Origin: Nocardia huaxiensis | Lineage (GTDB): Bacteria > Actinomycetota > Actinomycetes > Mycobacteriales > Mycobacteriaceae | Direction: 5' to 3' | NCBI RefSeq assembly: GCF_013744875.1 | Contig: NZ_CP059399.1 | Coordinates: 6,820,001-6,884,000, forward strand | Length of the DNA stretch: 64,000 nucleotides | Part shown: positions 9,039 through 17,398 of the stretch, one piece after another | Numbering within the stretch: position 1 is the stretch's first letter | How the letters are laid out: each line of letters begins with the position of its first letter | Notes under the pieces: model-generated | What the model saw: only the letters and a program-made list of their open reading frames with translations | Database searches by the model: none | What the model was told of the DNA's origin: nothing | Program-made: the position numbers and the translations under genes

Positions 9039-9446
9039 TCACTTGGCGGCCACCAGCACCAATCGATCCGACTTCGGGGCCGGAATGACGATGCGGGGGC
9101 CGAAACCTCCCTCGGTGCCGCGCACGGCGTCGCCGTCGCCACCCTTCGGGGTGACGGCCGCGCCCGCCACGGACAGCGACGTATTCGCCTTGGCGGCAGC
9201 CGCATTCGCCTTGTCGGTGGCGGCCATGGCGGCGCTCACATCGAAAAGCACCTGCGCCAGCGGCACATCCAGCGCCTGGCAGATGGCGGCCAGCAGCTCG
9301 CTGGATGCCTCTTTACGACCACGCTCGACCTCGGACAAGTAGCCCAGGCTCACCCGCGCGGAGGTCGACACCTCGCGCAAGGTCCGGCTCTGGGCGACCC
9401 GAGCGCGCCGCAGGCTTTCCCCGATCGCTTCTCGCAGCAGCGTCAT
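9039..9446 (-). CDS. clgR: ClgR-type XRE transcriptional regulator
   Basis: A 135-residue regulator. An XRE helix-turn-helix (about residues 10-65: [20 protein letters not shown]) is followed by an Ala/Lys-rich helix and a variable C-terminus. This is the ClgR activator family, which in actinobacteria turns on clp proteases and, in mycobacteria, the psp genes. The order clgR-pspA-pspM is the same as in Mycobacterium tuberculosis. ClgR is itself a Clp substrate in relatives through its C-terminal end; here the end reads LVLVAAK, compatible with an Ala-rich degron. Confidence 0.92.
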   Translation of the reverse strand: MTLLREAIGESLRRARVAQSRTLREVSTSARVSLGYLSEVERGRKEASSELLAAICQALDVPLAQVLFDVSAAMAATDKANAAAAKANTSLSVAGAAVTPKGGDGDAVRGTEGGFGPRIVIPAPKSDRLVLVAAK

Positions 9447-9491
9447 CTCGTTCTCCTCACACTCGTCTCGCCGGACCCAGCGTCTGACTGG

Positions 9492-10034
9492 TCAACGTCC
9501 GGCGTCGGCCCCGCGTTCCCGAGTCTTACACCCGCTACTGACACTGCGGGTGAGTTCGGCGACCGCGTGGTGGACCGCGCCCAACCTGATCGTCCACCGG
9601 TCTCCCGCCAGTTTCAACCGGATGACCTCGGTGCCCTCGGGTCCGGCAATACCCAGGAATACCGTTCCCACCGGCTTGCCGTCCTGTGATTCGGGCCCGG
9701 CGACACCGGTGAGCCCGAGGCCCCAGTCCGCGCCGCAGCGGGTGCGCGCGCCCACCGCCAGCTGTTCGGCGGTGCTCGCGGCCACCGGTCCGTCGCTGGT
9801 CAGAGTGTCCGCACTCACATCGGCGAGGGTGTGTTTGAGGTCGGTGGCGTAGACGATCAGTCCACCCCGCAACACCGCGCTCGCACCCGGAATTCCCGCG
9901 ATGGCGGCGGCCAGCAGACCCGCGGTGAGCGACTCGGCCGTGGCCACGGTCTGCCCGGAGGTTTTCAGCGCGGCCACCAGATCGGCGGCGGGGACGGCAG
10001 CGGTCAGCGGGTCGGCGAGGGGCTCAGGCGGCAC
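9492..10034 (-). CDS. CinA-type nicotinamide-nucleotide amidohydrolase family protein
   Basis: A protein of about 180 residues matching the C-terminal (amidohydrolase, PncC) domain of CinA. ATAESLTAGLLAAAIAGIPGAS and GLTGVAGPESQDGKPVGTVFLG are family hallmarks. The family deamidates nicotinamide mononucleotide for NAD salvage. I chose the GTG at 10034, which overlaps the end of pgsA by 11 bases. An in-frame GTG-type start at 10082 would overlap pgsA by about 59 bases. It is the second gene of the pgsA-cinA-clgR run. Confidence 0.85.
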   Translation of the reverse strand: MPPEPLADPLTAAVPAADLVAALKTSGQTVATAESLTAGLLAAAIAGIPGASAVLRGGLIVYATDLKHTLADVSADTLTSDGPVAASTAEQLAVGARTRCGADWGLGLTGVAGPESQDGKPVGTVFLGIAGPEGTEVIRLKLAGDRWTIRLGAVHHAVAELTRSVSSGCKTRERGADAGR

Positions 10035-10773
10035 GACGGCCGCCGGGCGAGCCGAACCAGAGCCGGGCCGCCTGGGCCACATAGTCGAGACCGGTGACGA
10101 CTGTCAGCACCACGGCCACATACATCAAAGCCATTCCGGCGGTGGCGAATCCGCCGGACAGCGGAAGCAACAGCACGGCGATCGCCACCGACTGCACCAG
10201 CGTCTTGAGCTTGCCGCCGCGCCCGGCCGGGATCACGCCGCGCCGCACCACGGCCAGCCGCAGCAGGGTGACGCCGAGTTCGCGGGCCACGATGACGATG
10301 GTCATCCACCAGGGCAGATCGCCGAGCATGGACAGCCCGACCAGGGCGGCGCCGATGAGCGCCTTGTCCGCGATCGGGTCGGCGAGCTTGCCGAAATCGG
10401 TGACCAGACCGTATTTGCGGGCCAGCTGCCCGTCGATGCGGTCGGTGATGGCGGCGATGCCGAACAGCGCCGCGGCCGCCCAGCGCCAGTTCGTATCGTG
10501 GCCGCCGGCGGTGAACAGGGCCATGAGGAACAGCGGGACGATCACGATCCGCAGAATGGTCAGCACATTGGCGATGTTCATCAGCGGCACGGCCGCCGGT
10601 TCCACCAATCCCGCCGGTTCCACCGGGCCCGCGGCGGCGAAGCCGGACCGCACCGGAGCGGCCTCCCCCGATCGCGCCGGACCGGTGCCGGTCCAGCGCC
10701 CTTCCACCTCGTCACGCTGCACAGTCACCAGCACCCCCACCAGCCGTCGAACCGGCCATGGTTTCCGGACCAT
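10024..10773 (-). CDS. pgsA: CDP-diacylglycerol-glycerol-3-phosphate 3-phosphatidyltransferase
   Basis: An integral membrane CDP-alcohol phosphotransferase that makes phosphatidylglycerophosphate. The catalytic motif is intact: DRIDGQLAR followed by GKLADPIADK, giving the D-x2-D-G-x2-A-R-x8-G-x3-D-x3-D pattern. The first 64 residues before MNIANVLTILR are charged and have no clear counterpart in shorter homologues. The real start may be internal, for example a GTG about 17 codons in or the ATG at 10581. Synteny with clgR and psp matches the mycobacterial pgsA3 locus. Confidence 0.9.
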   Translation of the reverse strand: MVRKPWPVRRLVGVLVTVQRDEVEGRWTGTGPARSGEAAPVRSGFAAAGPVEPAGLVEPAAVPLMNIANVLTILRIVIVPLFLMALFTAGGHDTNWRWAAAALFGIAAITDRIDGQLARKYGLVTDFGKLADPIADKALIGAALVGLSMLGDLPWWMTIVIVARELGVTLLRLAVVRRGVIPAGRGGKLKTLVQSVAIAVLLLPLSGGFATAGMALMYVAVVLTVVTGLDYVAQAARLWFGSPGGRRAA

Positions 10774-10848
10774 TCCGGTATGCGAGGGGACTGGATGTGC
10801 GACACACCGACAAGCCTATCGGTACCGGGGCCGACTACTGTGCACCCC

Positions 10849-11391
10849 ATGACAACACGGGCACCCCACAGTGGTTCGGTCGGCGGCGAATCGGCATCCC
10901 AGCCGATCGTGCGCCGCGCCCGAACCTCGGATGTGCCCGCCATCAAACATCTCATCGATATCTACGCCGGTCGGATCCTGCTGGAGAAGAACCTGGTCAC
11001 GCTGTATGAGGCGGTGCAGGAGTTCTGGGTCGCGGAACGCGACGGGCAGCTGCTGGGCTGCGGGGCGCTGCATGTGCTGTGGGCCGATCTCGGCGAGGTG
11101 CGCACGGTCGCGGTGCATCCGGATATCAAGGGCACCGGCGCGGGACACATGCTCGTGTCGCAGTTGATCACGGTCGCGCGGGAGCTGGAACTGCGGCGGC
11201 TGTTCGTGCTGACCTTCGAGGTCGACTTCTTCGCCCGGCACGGCTTCGTGGAAATCGAGGGCACTCCGGTCACGGCCGAGGTGTACGCGGAAATGTGCCG
11301 CTCCTACGACACCGGTGTCGCGGAATTCCTGGACCTGAGCTACGTGAAGCCCAATACGCTCGGGAATACCCGAATGCTCTTGACGCTGTAA
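10849..11391 (+). CDS. argA: GNAT-type amino-acid N-acetyltransferase (ArgA-like)
   Basis: A 180-residue GNAT acetyltransferase. The acetyl-CoA motif VAVHPDIKGTGAGHMLV and the FARHGFVEIEG segment resemble the short actinobacterial ArgA (Rv2747 in Mycobacterium tuberculosis). That enzyme acetylates glutamate or glutamine at the first step of arginine synthesis. The ATG at 10849 was chosen because a gene on the other strand occupies the sequence upstream. It is divergent from pgsA, the same arrangement as in Mycobacterium. Confidence 0.85.
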   Translation: MTTRAPHSGSVGGESASQPIVRRARTSDVPAIKHLIDIYAGRILLEKNLVTLYEAVQEFWVAERDGQLLGCGALHVLWADLGEVRTVAVHPDIKGTGAGHMLVSQLITVARELELRRLFVLTFEVDFFARHGFVEIEGTPVTAEVYAEMCRSYDTGVAEFLDLSYVKPNTLGNTRMLLTL

Positions 11392-11430
11392 CCGTTTCGA
11401 ACACCACTCCAGATCAGAAAGCGATGGCCC

Positions 11431-11715
11431 ATGGCTGTTTTCGCCGTCCACTACGTCTACTCCGACGCGACCGTGCCGCAGCGCAACGAGTTCCGGCCCG
11501 AACACCGCGCCTGGCTGAACAACCTGGTCGACGAGGGCGTCGTGCTCACCAGCGGTCCGTACGCCAACGGCTCCGGCGCGCTGATCCTGGTCAAGGCCGA
11601 GGATCTGGAGTCGGTGGAGAAGCTGTTCACCAATGACCCGTTCGCCCGCGAGGGCCTGCTCGAGGACAAGCGGTTCGTCGAGTGGCTGCCGACCATGGGC
11701 GCCTTCAGCGCGTAG
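11431..11715 (+). CDS. YciI family protein
   Basis: A 94-residue protein with the ferredoxin-like alpha/beta fold of the YciI/DGPF family. It shows the conserved EHRAWLNNLVDEGVVLTSGP stretch, with the His-Asp pair typical of the family. Molecular function is unknown for most members. It follows argA by 39 bases in the same direction and ends just before a strong hairpin, so the two may be cotranscribed. Confidence 0.85.
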   Translation: MAVFAVHYVYSDATVPQRNEFRPEHRAWLNNLVDEGVVLTSGPYANGSGALILVKAEDLESVEKLFTNDPFAREGLLEDKRFVEWLPTMGAFSA

Positions 11716-11729
11716 CCCGACAGATCCGA

Positions 11730-11760
11730 GAGCGCCGGTGCCTGCTGGGCACCGGCGCTC
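11730..11760. terminator. Bidirectional hairpin terminator
   Basis: GAGCGCCGGTGCC pairs perfectly with GGCACCGGCGCTC around a 5-base loop. It lies between the convergent YciI and hemerythrin genes. There is no clear T-run, which is usual in high-GC actinobacteria. Confidence 0.8.
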
Positions 11761-11784
11761 GATCGTTGCCGGGGGGCGGTGCGG

Positions 11785-12435
11785 TCAGCCGTAGAGTTCG
11801 GCGTCGGCTCGGGCCAGTTGCCGTTTGCCGACGAATTTCCAGAGCAGGCGGATGGGAGCGGGGAGCTCTTTCAGGAAGACACGGCGTTCTTCGGGGGTGG
11901 CCACGTCGAGGATGCGGGTGAGGGTGATCAGGCGTTTGTTCCTGGGGGTGCTGGTCATGCCGTGTTCGCCCAGCCGGTGCCATTCCGCGGCGGTGATGTG
12001 CCGGGCGACGATGGGGAGGAGTTCTTCCTCTTCGACGGTCATGTGTTCGTCGAGGACCGTGGCGAGTTGGTCGAGGCGGTCGGCCAGGTCCGCGCGGTAG
12101 GTGACGGGGTCGGCGGAGACGAGGGTCAGCAGGGTGGTCACCTGGCGCACGAGTTCGTCGACCTGGCCGTGCTGGTCCTGCATGAGCTGGATGCGCGCGA
12201 GGTCGTCGGGGGCGCGTTCACGCAGCAGCGGCCAGAGCAGTTCGTCCTCACCGGTGTGGTGAATGTGCAGGCGTTCCATGAGGTCTCGCACGTGGTCGAC
12301 GACGAGCCGGATGCGGTCGTGGTCGCCCGCGCGCAGTCTGCGCACCAGGCCGGGCGCGGTGGCCAGGTCCTGCCGGAATCCGCGGTGTAGAACCGCCATC
12401 TGCTCGATGGCGGGCCCCTGCTCCCGTACCGTCAC
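11785..12435 (-). CDS. Hemerythrin domain-containing protein
   Basis: A 216-residue helical protein. Iron-ligand motifs of the HHE/hemerythrin fold are visible: HVRDLMERLHIHHTGEDELLWP, DQHGQVDEL, and DEHMTVEEEELLP. Such proteins bind a non-haem di-iron centre and sense or handle oxygen, nitric oxide or peroxide. The GTG start at 12435 has GGAGGGG four bases upstream. The last 60 residues are a basic extension (FLKELPAPIRLLWKFVGKRQ) also seen in other actinobacterial members. It is divergent from the next gene. Confidence 0.9.
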   Translation of the reverse strand: MTVREQGPAIEQMAVLHRGFRQDLATAPGLVRRLRAGDHDRIRLVVDHVRDLMERLHIHHTGEDELLWPLLRERAPDDLARIQLMQDQHGQVDELVRQVTTLLTLVSADPVTYRADLADRLDQLATVLDEHMTVEEEELLPIVARHITAAEWHRLGEHGMTSTPRNKRLITLTRILDVATPEERRVFLKELPAPIRLLWKFVGKRQLARADAELYG

Positions 12436-12590
12436 GTCCCCTCCTCGATTCGCCCGGTATCAGCCCTGTTCATCGTGACATCCGGGAATCGGCCCTCGAT
12501 CGGATTCGGATAATCGCCCGGGCCGCCCGTTTGAGCGAACGTTCCATAACCGACGCGCGATCAAGCAGGAGACGACACGAGGGGGAAAAC

Positions 12591-13166
12591 ATGCGCGAAA
12601 ACGAGCCGGTGACAGGCCATCTCACCGAGGTCACCAGCATCGACTTCATCCATCCGGCCCGCTGGGTGGAGCACAGCAACTTCGACATCTACGACGCCGC
12701 AGGCCGGCCGCTGGGCTCGATGGCGCCCATCGGCTCCACCTGGCAACGGTTGGCGGGCAGCATCCGCGAGGTGCGCGACCCGCACGGTGCGGTGACCCTG
12801 CTGCTCACCGAGAAGGTGGTGCGCTTCCGCAGCCGGATCCAGGTCGAACGCCCCGGCGTCGAACACCTCGGCGAGATCGTCGAACGCAGCGGCTGGAAGG
12901 TGGCGCTCGAACTGTTCACGGCGGGCGACAAAGTGGGCGAGATCATCGCCGACGCCCCGCGATCCTGGGACTTCCGGGTGTTCGACGCGCACGGTTCACA
13001 GCTCGGCACCATCGAACTGCGCCGCGTGCCACGGCATGGAATACCGGTGCGGCACTACATAATTCGAGTGCAGCTGCGCCCCCTTGTGCCGAAGCCGCTG
13101 GCGACCCTGGTCTTCACGGCGGCCCCCTACGTCTACCGGTCGGTGCAACGCCAGGAACGGGATTGA
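12591..13166 (+). CDS. Hypothetical protein, possible scramblase/LURP-one-like fold
   Basis: A 191-residue protein starting at an ATG with GAGGGGG five bases upstream. The body is mostly short beta strands with repeated D-x2-G-x2-L/I-G turns (IYDAAGRPLGSMAP, VFDAHGSQLGTIEL). A hydrophobic C-terminal segment follows (LVFTAAPYVYRSVQ). This pattern is like the beta-barrel-around-a-helix fold of phospholipid scramblase, tubby and LURP-one-related proteins, but that is a guess from pattern only. The function is unknown. Confidence 0.7.
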   Translation: MRENEPVTGHLTEVTSIDFIHPARWVEHSNFDIYDAAGRPLGSMAPIGSTWQRLAGSIREVRDPHGAVTLLLTEKVVRFRSRIQVERPGVEHLGEIVERSGWKVALELFTAGDKVGEIIADAPRSWDFRVFDAHGSQLGTIELRRVPRHGIPVRHYIIRVQLRPLVPKPLATLVFTAAPYVYRSVQRQERD

Positions 13167-13170
13167 CCGC

Positions 13171-14193
13171 CTACAGCCCGAGCCCGCGCGCCAGCACCGG
13201 CCAGGACGCGGCCAATTCGTCGTCCCAGTACCCCCAGGAATGCGTGCCGTACGGCCGCAGTGCGACGGTCACCGGGATCCCCAGTTCCGCCAGGCGATCG
13301 GCCATGGCCCGCGTGCACTGGTCCACCGCGAGCTCGATGAGACCGCCCACCAGAATCTGATTCGCCAGCGCGTCACCGCCGCCCACGAGATGCCGATCGC
13401 CGGGCCGATCGTAGGGGCCGGGCAGCCCATTGCCACTGGACATGTAGAGCTCCAGGCCGCGCAGCGCCTCCGCGTTCACATACGGATCGTTGGCCGCCCA
13501 CATCGGATCGCCGGCGGGCCCGAACATGTTCGCCGCGTCGCCCCCGCTGTAGGCGACGGTGAGCCGGACGTAGGCCTGACCGATGGCATCGGAGATGCGC
13601 GCGCAGCCGCTGTAGGTGGCCGCGGCCCGGTACAGCCCCGGCTTGGCGATCGGCAGTTGCAGCACCGAGGTGCCCGACATCGACACTCCCGCAATGGCAT
13701 TGCGGCCGTTCGCGCCGAGGGCCGCGTCGATCAGCGGCGGCAGTTCCTCGGTCAGATAGGTCTGCCATTTCATGACGCCGAGCCGCGGATCCGGCGCGCG
13801 CCAGTCCGCGTAATAGGAGCCCGCGCCGCCGATGGGCTGCACCACGTGCACGTTCTTGCCGGCGAGGAAACCGAGCACACCGGTGGCCTGGTCCCAGGAG
13901 CCGGGGCCCTTGCCGCCACTGCCGCCGCTGAGCAGATACAGGACCGGGCGCGCGACCGAGGTGTCGGCAGCCCGCTGCACCGCCACGGTGAAATCGGCGT
14001 TCATCGCGGCCGAGTGGACGGTGAGCTGCAGATGCCGGTCATCGATGCTGCGGCTGTCCACGATTCGCGCCCGATCCCGTGCGCCCGGTTCCGCTGCCGC
14101 CGCGCTCTCGAACACCGGCAGGGCGACCGCGACGGCGAGCACACCCATCCCGATCACCAAGGCCGCACTGCGCATCATCCAGCGGTATCGCAC
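13171..14193 (-). CDS. Secreted mycolyltransferase / antigen 85-like esterase
   Basis: About 340 residues: a signal peptide (MMRSAALVIGMGVLAVAVAL) and then an alpha/beta-hydrolase of the esterase-D/antigen-85 family. The nucleophile elbow is GVSMSG, the oxyanion region is LLSGGSGGKG, and the C-terminal THSWGYWDDEL carries the catalytic His. These cell-wall enzymes transfer mycolic acids to trehalose or arabinogalactan. The GTG at 14193 has an AGGAG-type site upstream; a GTG 24 bases earlier is less well placed. It is convergent with the preceding gene. Confidence 0.88.
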   Translation of the reverse strand: MRYRWMMRSAALVIGMGVLAVAVALPVFESAAAAEPGARDRARIVDSRSIDDRHLQLTVHSAAMNADFTVAVQRAADTSVARPVLYLLSGGSGGKGPGSWDQATGVLGFLAGKNVHVVQPIGGAGSYYADWRAPDPRLGVMKWQTYLTEELPPLIDAALGANGRNAIAGVSMSGTSVLQLPIAKPGLYRAAATYSGCARISDAIGQAYVRLTVAYSGGDAANMFGPAGDPMWAANDPYVNAEALRGLELYMSSGNGLPGPYDRPGDRHLVGGGDALANQILVGGLIELAVDQCTRAMADRLAELGIPVTVALRPYGTHSWGYWDDELAASWPVLARGLGL

Positions 14194-14365
14194 GTTGTCT
14201 TCCTGCTCCTGTTGCACTGCTTCCGAGTTGGCGGGGAGTTTGTCAGTGAGCTACTAACAGCAGGTTTCCGGCGGATTTCGGGAGATCGCTCTTCACACGC
14301 ACCGCGGGTGACGCACCGCGTGCGGGTCGCCGCTGTGCGTTCCGGTTGCGAATTGACTCCGGGTT

Positions 14366-14385
14366 AATTTACCCTCCGGTCAATT
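14366..14385. promoter_or_regulatory. TetR-type operator dyad before the AgpS-like gene
   Basis: AATTTACC - CTCC - GGTCAATT: 8-base arms with one mismatch around a 4-base centre, ending 21 bases before the GTG start of the FAD enzyme. The operon's second gene is a TetR repressor, so autoregulation here is likely. The dyad is seen directly; the binding partner is inferred. Confidence 0.6.
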
Positions 14386-14406
14386 CATTTCGGAGGGAGC
14401 GCGCGC

Positions 14407-16008
14407 GTGTCGACACGATCGTGGTGGGGCTGGGGCAATGTCGAGGACGCGGTGACCGGAGCCGAACGCGAAGCCCTGACGCGGCGGGTCGCGGCCCTGC
14501 TGCCGGGGGCCGATCTGAGCGTGCACGAAGCGCCCGATCCGAAGGATCTCGCCGTGCCCGAGCCGCGCATCCAGTTGCCGGGCACGCTGGCCCATCTCGC
14601 CTCGCAGGATCTGGTGGACCGGCTCGCGCACGGGCACGGGCAGGCGTTCCGGGATGTGGTGCGAAACCTGCTGGGGCGCATCGATCATGTGCCCGATCAG
14701 GTGGTGCGGCCGCGCACCGAGCAGGATGTGATCGACGTGCTCGACTGGTGCGCTCGCTCGAATGTGGCCGCGGTGCCGTTCGGCGGCGGTTCGTCGGTGG
14801 TGGGCGGCGTCGAAATACGATGCGGCGCAAACTATTCCGGGACGATCGCGCTCGACATGGGGCGGCTGGACGCGGTCGTGGAGGTCGATCGGGTGAGCCG
14901 GGCGGCGCGCATCCAGGCGGGCGTCTTCGGCCCGGCGCTGGAGGCCGCGCTGCGACCGCACGGGCTGACGCTGCGCCACTTTCCGCAGTCGTTCGAGTTC
15001 TCGACGCTCGGCGGCTGGCTGGCCACGCGGGCGGGCGGGCATTTCGCCACCGTCTACACCCACATCGACGACCTGGTCGAGTCGATGCGGGTGGTGACGC
15101 CGGTGGGGGTGAGCGCGTCGCGGCGGCTGCCCGCCTCGGGCGCGGGGCCGTCGCCGGATCGGATGTTCCTGGGCTCGGAGGGGATGCTGGGCGTCATCAC
15201 CGAAGCCTGGATGCGCCTACAGGATCGGCCGCGCTGGCGGGCGGGTGCGTCGGTGGTGTTCGGCGATTACGACGCGGCCGTCACCGCCACCCGGGTCATC
15301 GCGCAGTCGGGGCTGTTCCCCGCCAACTGCCGGCTGCTGGATCCGGTGGAAGCCTTCCTCAACGCGGGCACCAGCACGGCGGGCGGGGTGCTCGTGCTCG
15401 GGTTCGAATCCGCCGACCATCCGGTGGACGAATCCCTGCGGCGTGCCCTCGACATCTGCCGCGACCACGGCGGCACGGCCGCCGAGAACACGCGCGACGA
15501 CGAGACGCGGGACCGCTCCGACGCGGCGGGCACCTGGCGAAACTCGTTCCTGCGCATGCCCTATCAGCGGGATGCGCTGGCCGCGCAGTCGATGATCACC
15601 GAAACCTTCGAAACCGCCTGCACCTGGGCCGATTTCGCGGCCCTGCGCGGCGCGGTGCAGGACGCGGCGACCGCGGCGTTCGCCGCGACGGGTGTGACCG
15701 GGCTGCTCACCTGCCGTTTCACCCACGTCTATCCGGACGGTCCCGCACCGTATTTCGGCATCTACGCCGCCGGACGCTGGGGCCGGACCGTGGAGCAGTG
15801 GGACGAGATCAAGGCCACCGTCTCGGAGGCGCTGCACACGCACGGCGGCACCATCACCCATCATCACGCCGTCGGCCGCGATCACCGGCCCTGGTACGAC
15901 CGGCAGCGGCCCGAACCCTTCGCGGTCGCGCTGCGCGCGGCCAAATCGGCCCTGGATCCGGCGGGCATTCTCAATCCCGGCGTGCTGCTCGACCCGGCGG
16001 CCCGATGA
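14407..16008 (+). CDS. FAD-binding oxidase, alkyldihydroxyacetonephosphate synthase (AgpS)-like
   Basis: A 533-residue flavoprotein. The PCMH-type FAD-binding domain has PFGGGSSVVGG around residue 123. The C-terminal FAD-oxidase domain has the triple-His motif HHHAVGRDH that marks the AGPS branch. It probably exchanges or oxidises an ether- or ester-linked lipid intermediate, but AgpS-like proteins in bacteria without ether lipids are poorly understood. The GTG at 14407 has GGAGG nine bases upstream. It overlaps the TetR gene by ATGA, so the two are translationally coupled. Confidence 0.85.
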   Translation: MSTRSWWGWGNVEDAVTGAEREALTRRVAALLPGADLSVHEAPDPKDLAVPEPRIQLPGTLAHLASQDLVDRLAHGHGQAFRDVVRNLLGRIDHVPDQVVRPRTEQDVIDVLDWCARSNVAAVPFGGGSSVVGGVEIRCGANYSGTIALDMGRLDAVVEVDRVSRAARIQAGVFGPALEAALRPHGLTLRHFPQSFEFSTLGGWLATRAGGHFATVYTHIDDLVESMRVVTPVGVSASRRLPASGAGPSPDRMFLGSEGMLGVITEAWMRLQDRPRWRAGASVVFGDYDAAVTATRVIAQSGLFPANCRLLDPVEAFLNAGTSTAGGVLVLGFESADHPVDESLRRALDICRDHGGTAAENTRDDETRDRSDAAGTWRNSFLRMPYQRDALAAQSMITETFETACTWADFAALRGAVQDAATAAFAATGVTGLLTCRFTHVYPDGPAPYFGIYAAGRWGRTVEQWDEIKATVSEALHTHGGTITHHHAVGRDHRPWYDRQRPEPFAVALRAAKSALDPAGILNPGVLLDPAAR

Positions 16009-16610
16009 CCCGCGCCGGCACCAAGGGCGTCCCCCGCGAGCAACGCGAACAGCAGATCCTCGAGCTCGCCACCGCGGAGTTCGGCGCGCACGGATACGCC
16101 CACGCGTCCCTCACCCGGATCGCCTCCGCCGCAGGAGTTTCCAAACCCCTGATCTACACCTACTTCGGCTCCCGCGACGGCCTGCACGCGGCGTGCGTGC
16201 ACCGCGCCGGCACGGTGCTCACCGAGGCGGTCGCGGCCGCCCAGACCGCATCCGGCGCACAGGCGCGGGCGCTGGCCACCCTCGACGCCATCTTCCACGC
16301 CCTCGACGGGCACACCCGGAACTGGACCCTGCTCTACGACACCACCCTGCCCCGAGGCAGCGAACCGTATCTCACCGCGCGCCGCTACCAGGACGCGCTC
16401 AACACCATGGGCGCGCAGGGCGTGGCGCAAACCCTCACCGCCGCAGCCGATTCCGACCCCGGCGACCATTCGCTCATGCTGTCGCTGTGGTTCGGCATCG
16501 TCTCCACCACCATCGCGTGGTGGAGCGATCATCCCGGCTACACGCCCGATGAGATGACCGCGCGGTGCGTTCGCCTGTTCACCGCCCTCCGGCAATCGAA
16601 TTCACCGTGA
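16005..16610 (+). CDS. TetR family transcriptional regulator
   Basis: A 201-residue TetR repressor. The DNA-binding helix-turn-helix spans residues about 17-62 (LTRIASAAGVSKPLIYTYFGSRDGL), followed by a helical ligand domain. It starts inside the stop codon of the AgpS-like gene (ATGA). It most likely controls that gene through the dyad at 14366. The ligand is unknown. Confidence 0.9.
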   Translation: MTRAGTKGVPREQREQQILELATAEFGAHGYAHASLTRIASAAGVSKPLIYTYFGSRDGLHAACVHRAGTVLTEAVAAAQTASGAQARALATLDAIFHALDGHTRNWTLLYDTTLPRGSEPYLTARRYQDALNTMGAQGVAQTLTAAADSDPGDHSLMLSLWFGIVSTTIAWWSDHPGYTPDEMTARCVRLFTALRQSNSP

Positions 16611-16629
16611 CGGCACCGCGATTCGCCGA

Positions 16630-17118
16630 TCAGTGGGCGTGGTCGTCGTCCGCGCCGTGCGGGTGGCCGTGGGCGATCTCCTCCGCGGTGGCGTCGCGGA
16701 TGCCGACCACCTTCACCTTGAAATGCAGGCGCTGCCCGGCCAGCGGGTGATTGGCGTCGATGATCACATCGTCACCGTCCACGCCCACCACGGTCACGAT
16801 CTGCGCGTCGCCGTCCGGGGCCTCGGCATGGAATTCCATGCCGACCTCGAGCTCCTCGACATCCTCGAACATGTCCCGCGCCACCGTGCTGACCAGCTCG
16901 GCCAGATATTCGCCGTAGGCGTCCTCGGCCTCGACGACGACCTCGAGCTCGTCACCGACGGCCTTGCCCGCCAGCGCACCCTCCAGGCCGGGCACGATAT
17001 TGTCCGCGCCGTGCAGGTACTCCAGCGGCGCTTCGCCGGCGGAGGTGTCCAGCACGTCGCCTTCGTCATCGGTCAGGGTGTATTCGATGGACACGACCTT
17101 GTCGGCAGAGACAACCAT
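16630..17118 (-). CDS. SlyD-like FKBP-type peptidyl-prolyl cis-trans isomerase
   Basis: A 162-residue isomerase. The FKBP core (YTLTDDEGDVLDTS, LHGADNIVPGLEGAL) is interrupted by the insert-in-flap chaperone domain (about residues 70-125), as in SlyD. The tail HGHPHGADDDHAH is His-rich and should bind Ni or Zn. The ATG at 17118 has AAAGGG nine bases upstream. A long upstream extension of the frame is Arg/Gly-rich non-coding-looking sequence and was excluded. It is a cytoplasmic folding factor, possibly linked to metalloenzyme maturation. Confidence 0.92.
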   Translation of the reverse strand: MVVSADKVVSIEYTLTDDEGDVLDTSAGEAPLEYLHGADNIVPGLEGALAGKAVGDELEVVVEAEDAYGEYLAELVSTVARDMFEDVEELEVGMEFHAEAPDGDAQIVTVVGVDGDDVIIDANHPLAGQRLHFKVKVVGIRDATAEEIAHGHPHGADDDHAH

Positions 17119-17398
17119 GACGTGCAGCCCTTTCGCAGAGTAATACCGGCGAGCAAATGTATCCGAGGTGGCGTCCGAACCGGCGGAGCACCTCGCTCCG
17201 GGCGCTGCGTCCGCGTCGGCGCCGCCGCGTCCAGCGCCAGCGCAGCGTCCCGGCCTGAGCGGACCGGCCTGCTCGATGGTCGATGACCTCCGTCCCGGGT
17301 ACACGGCCGTATTCGTTCCTGACCGAATGATGCTGCCGGACGGCGCGGCTCGCATCTACGGTGGGCGATCGAGATCGTCCTAGGCGGAGGCTGCACCC

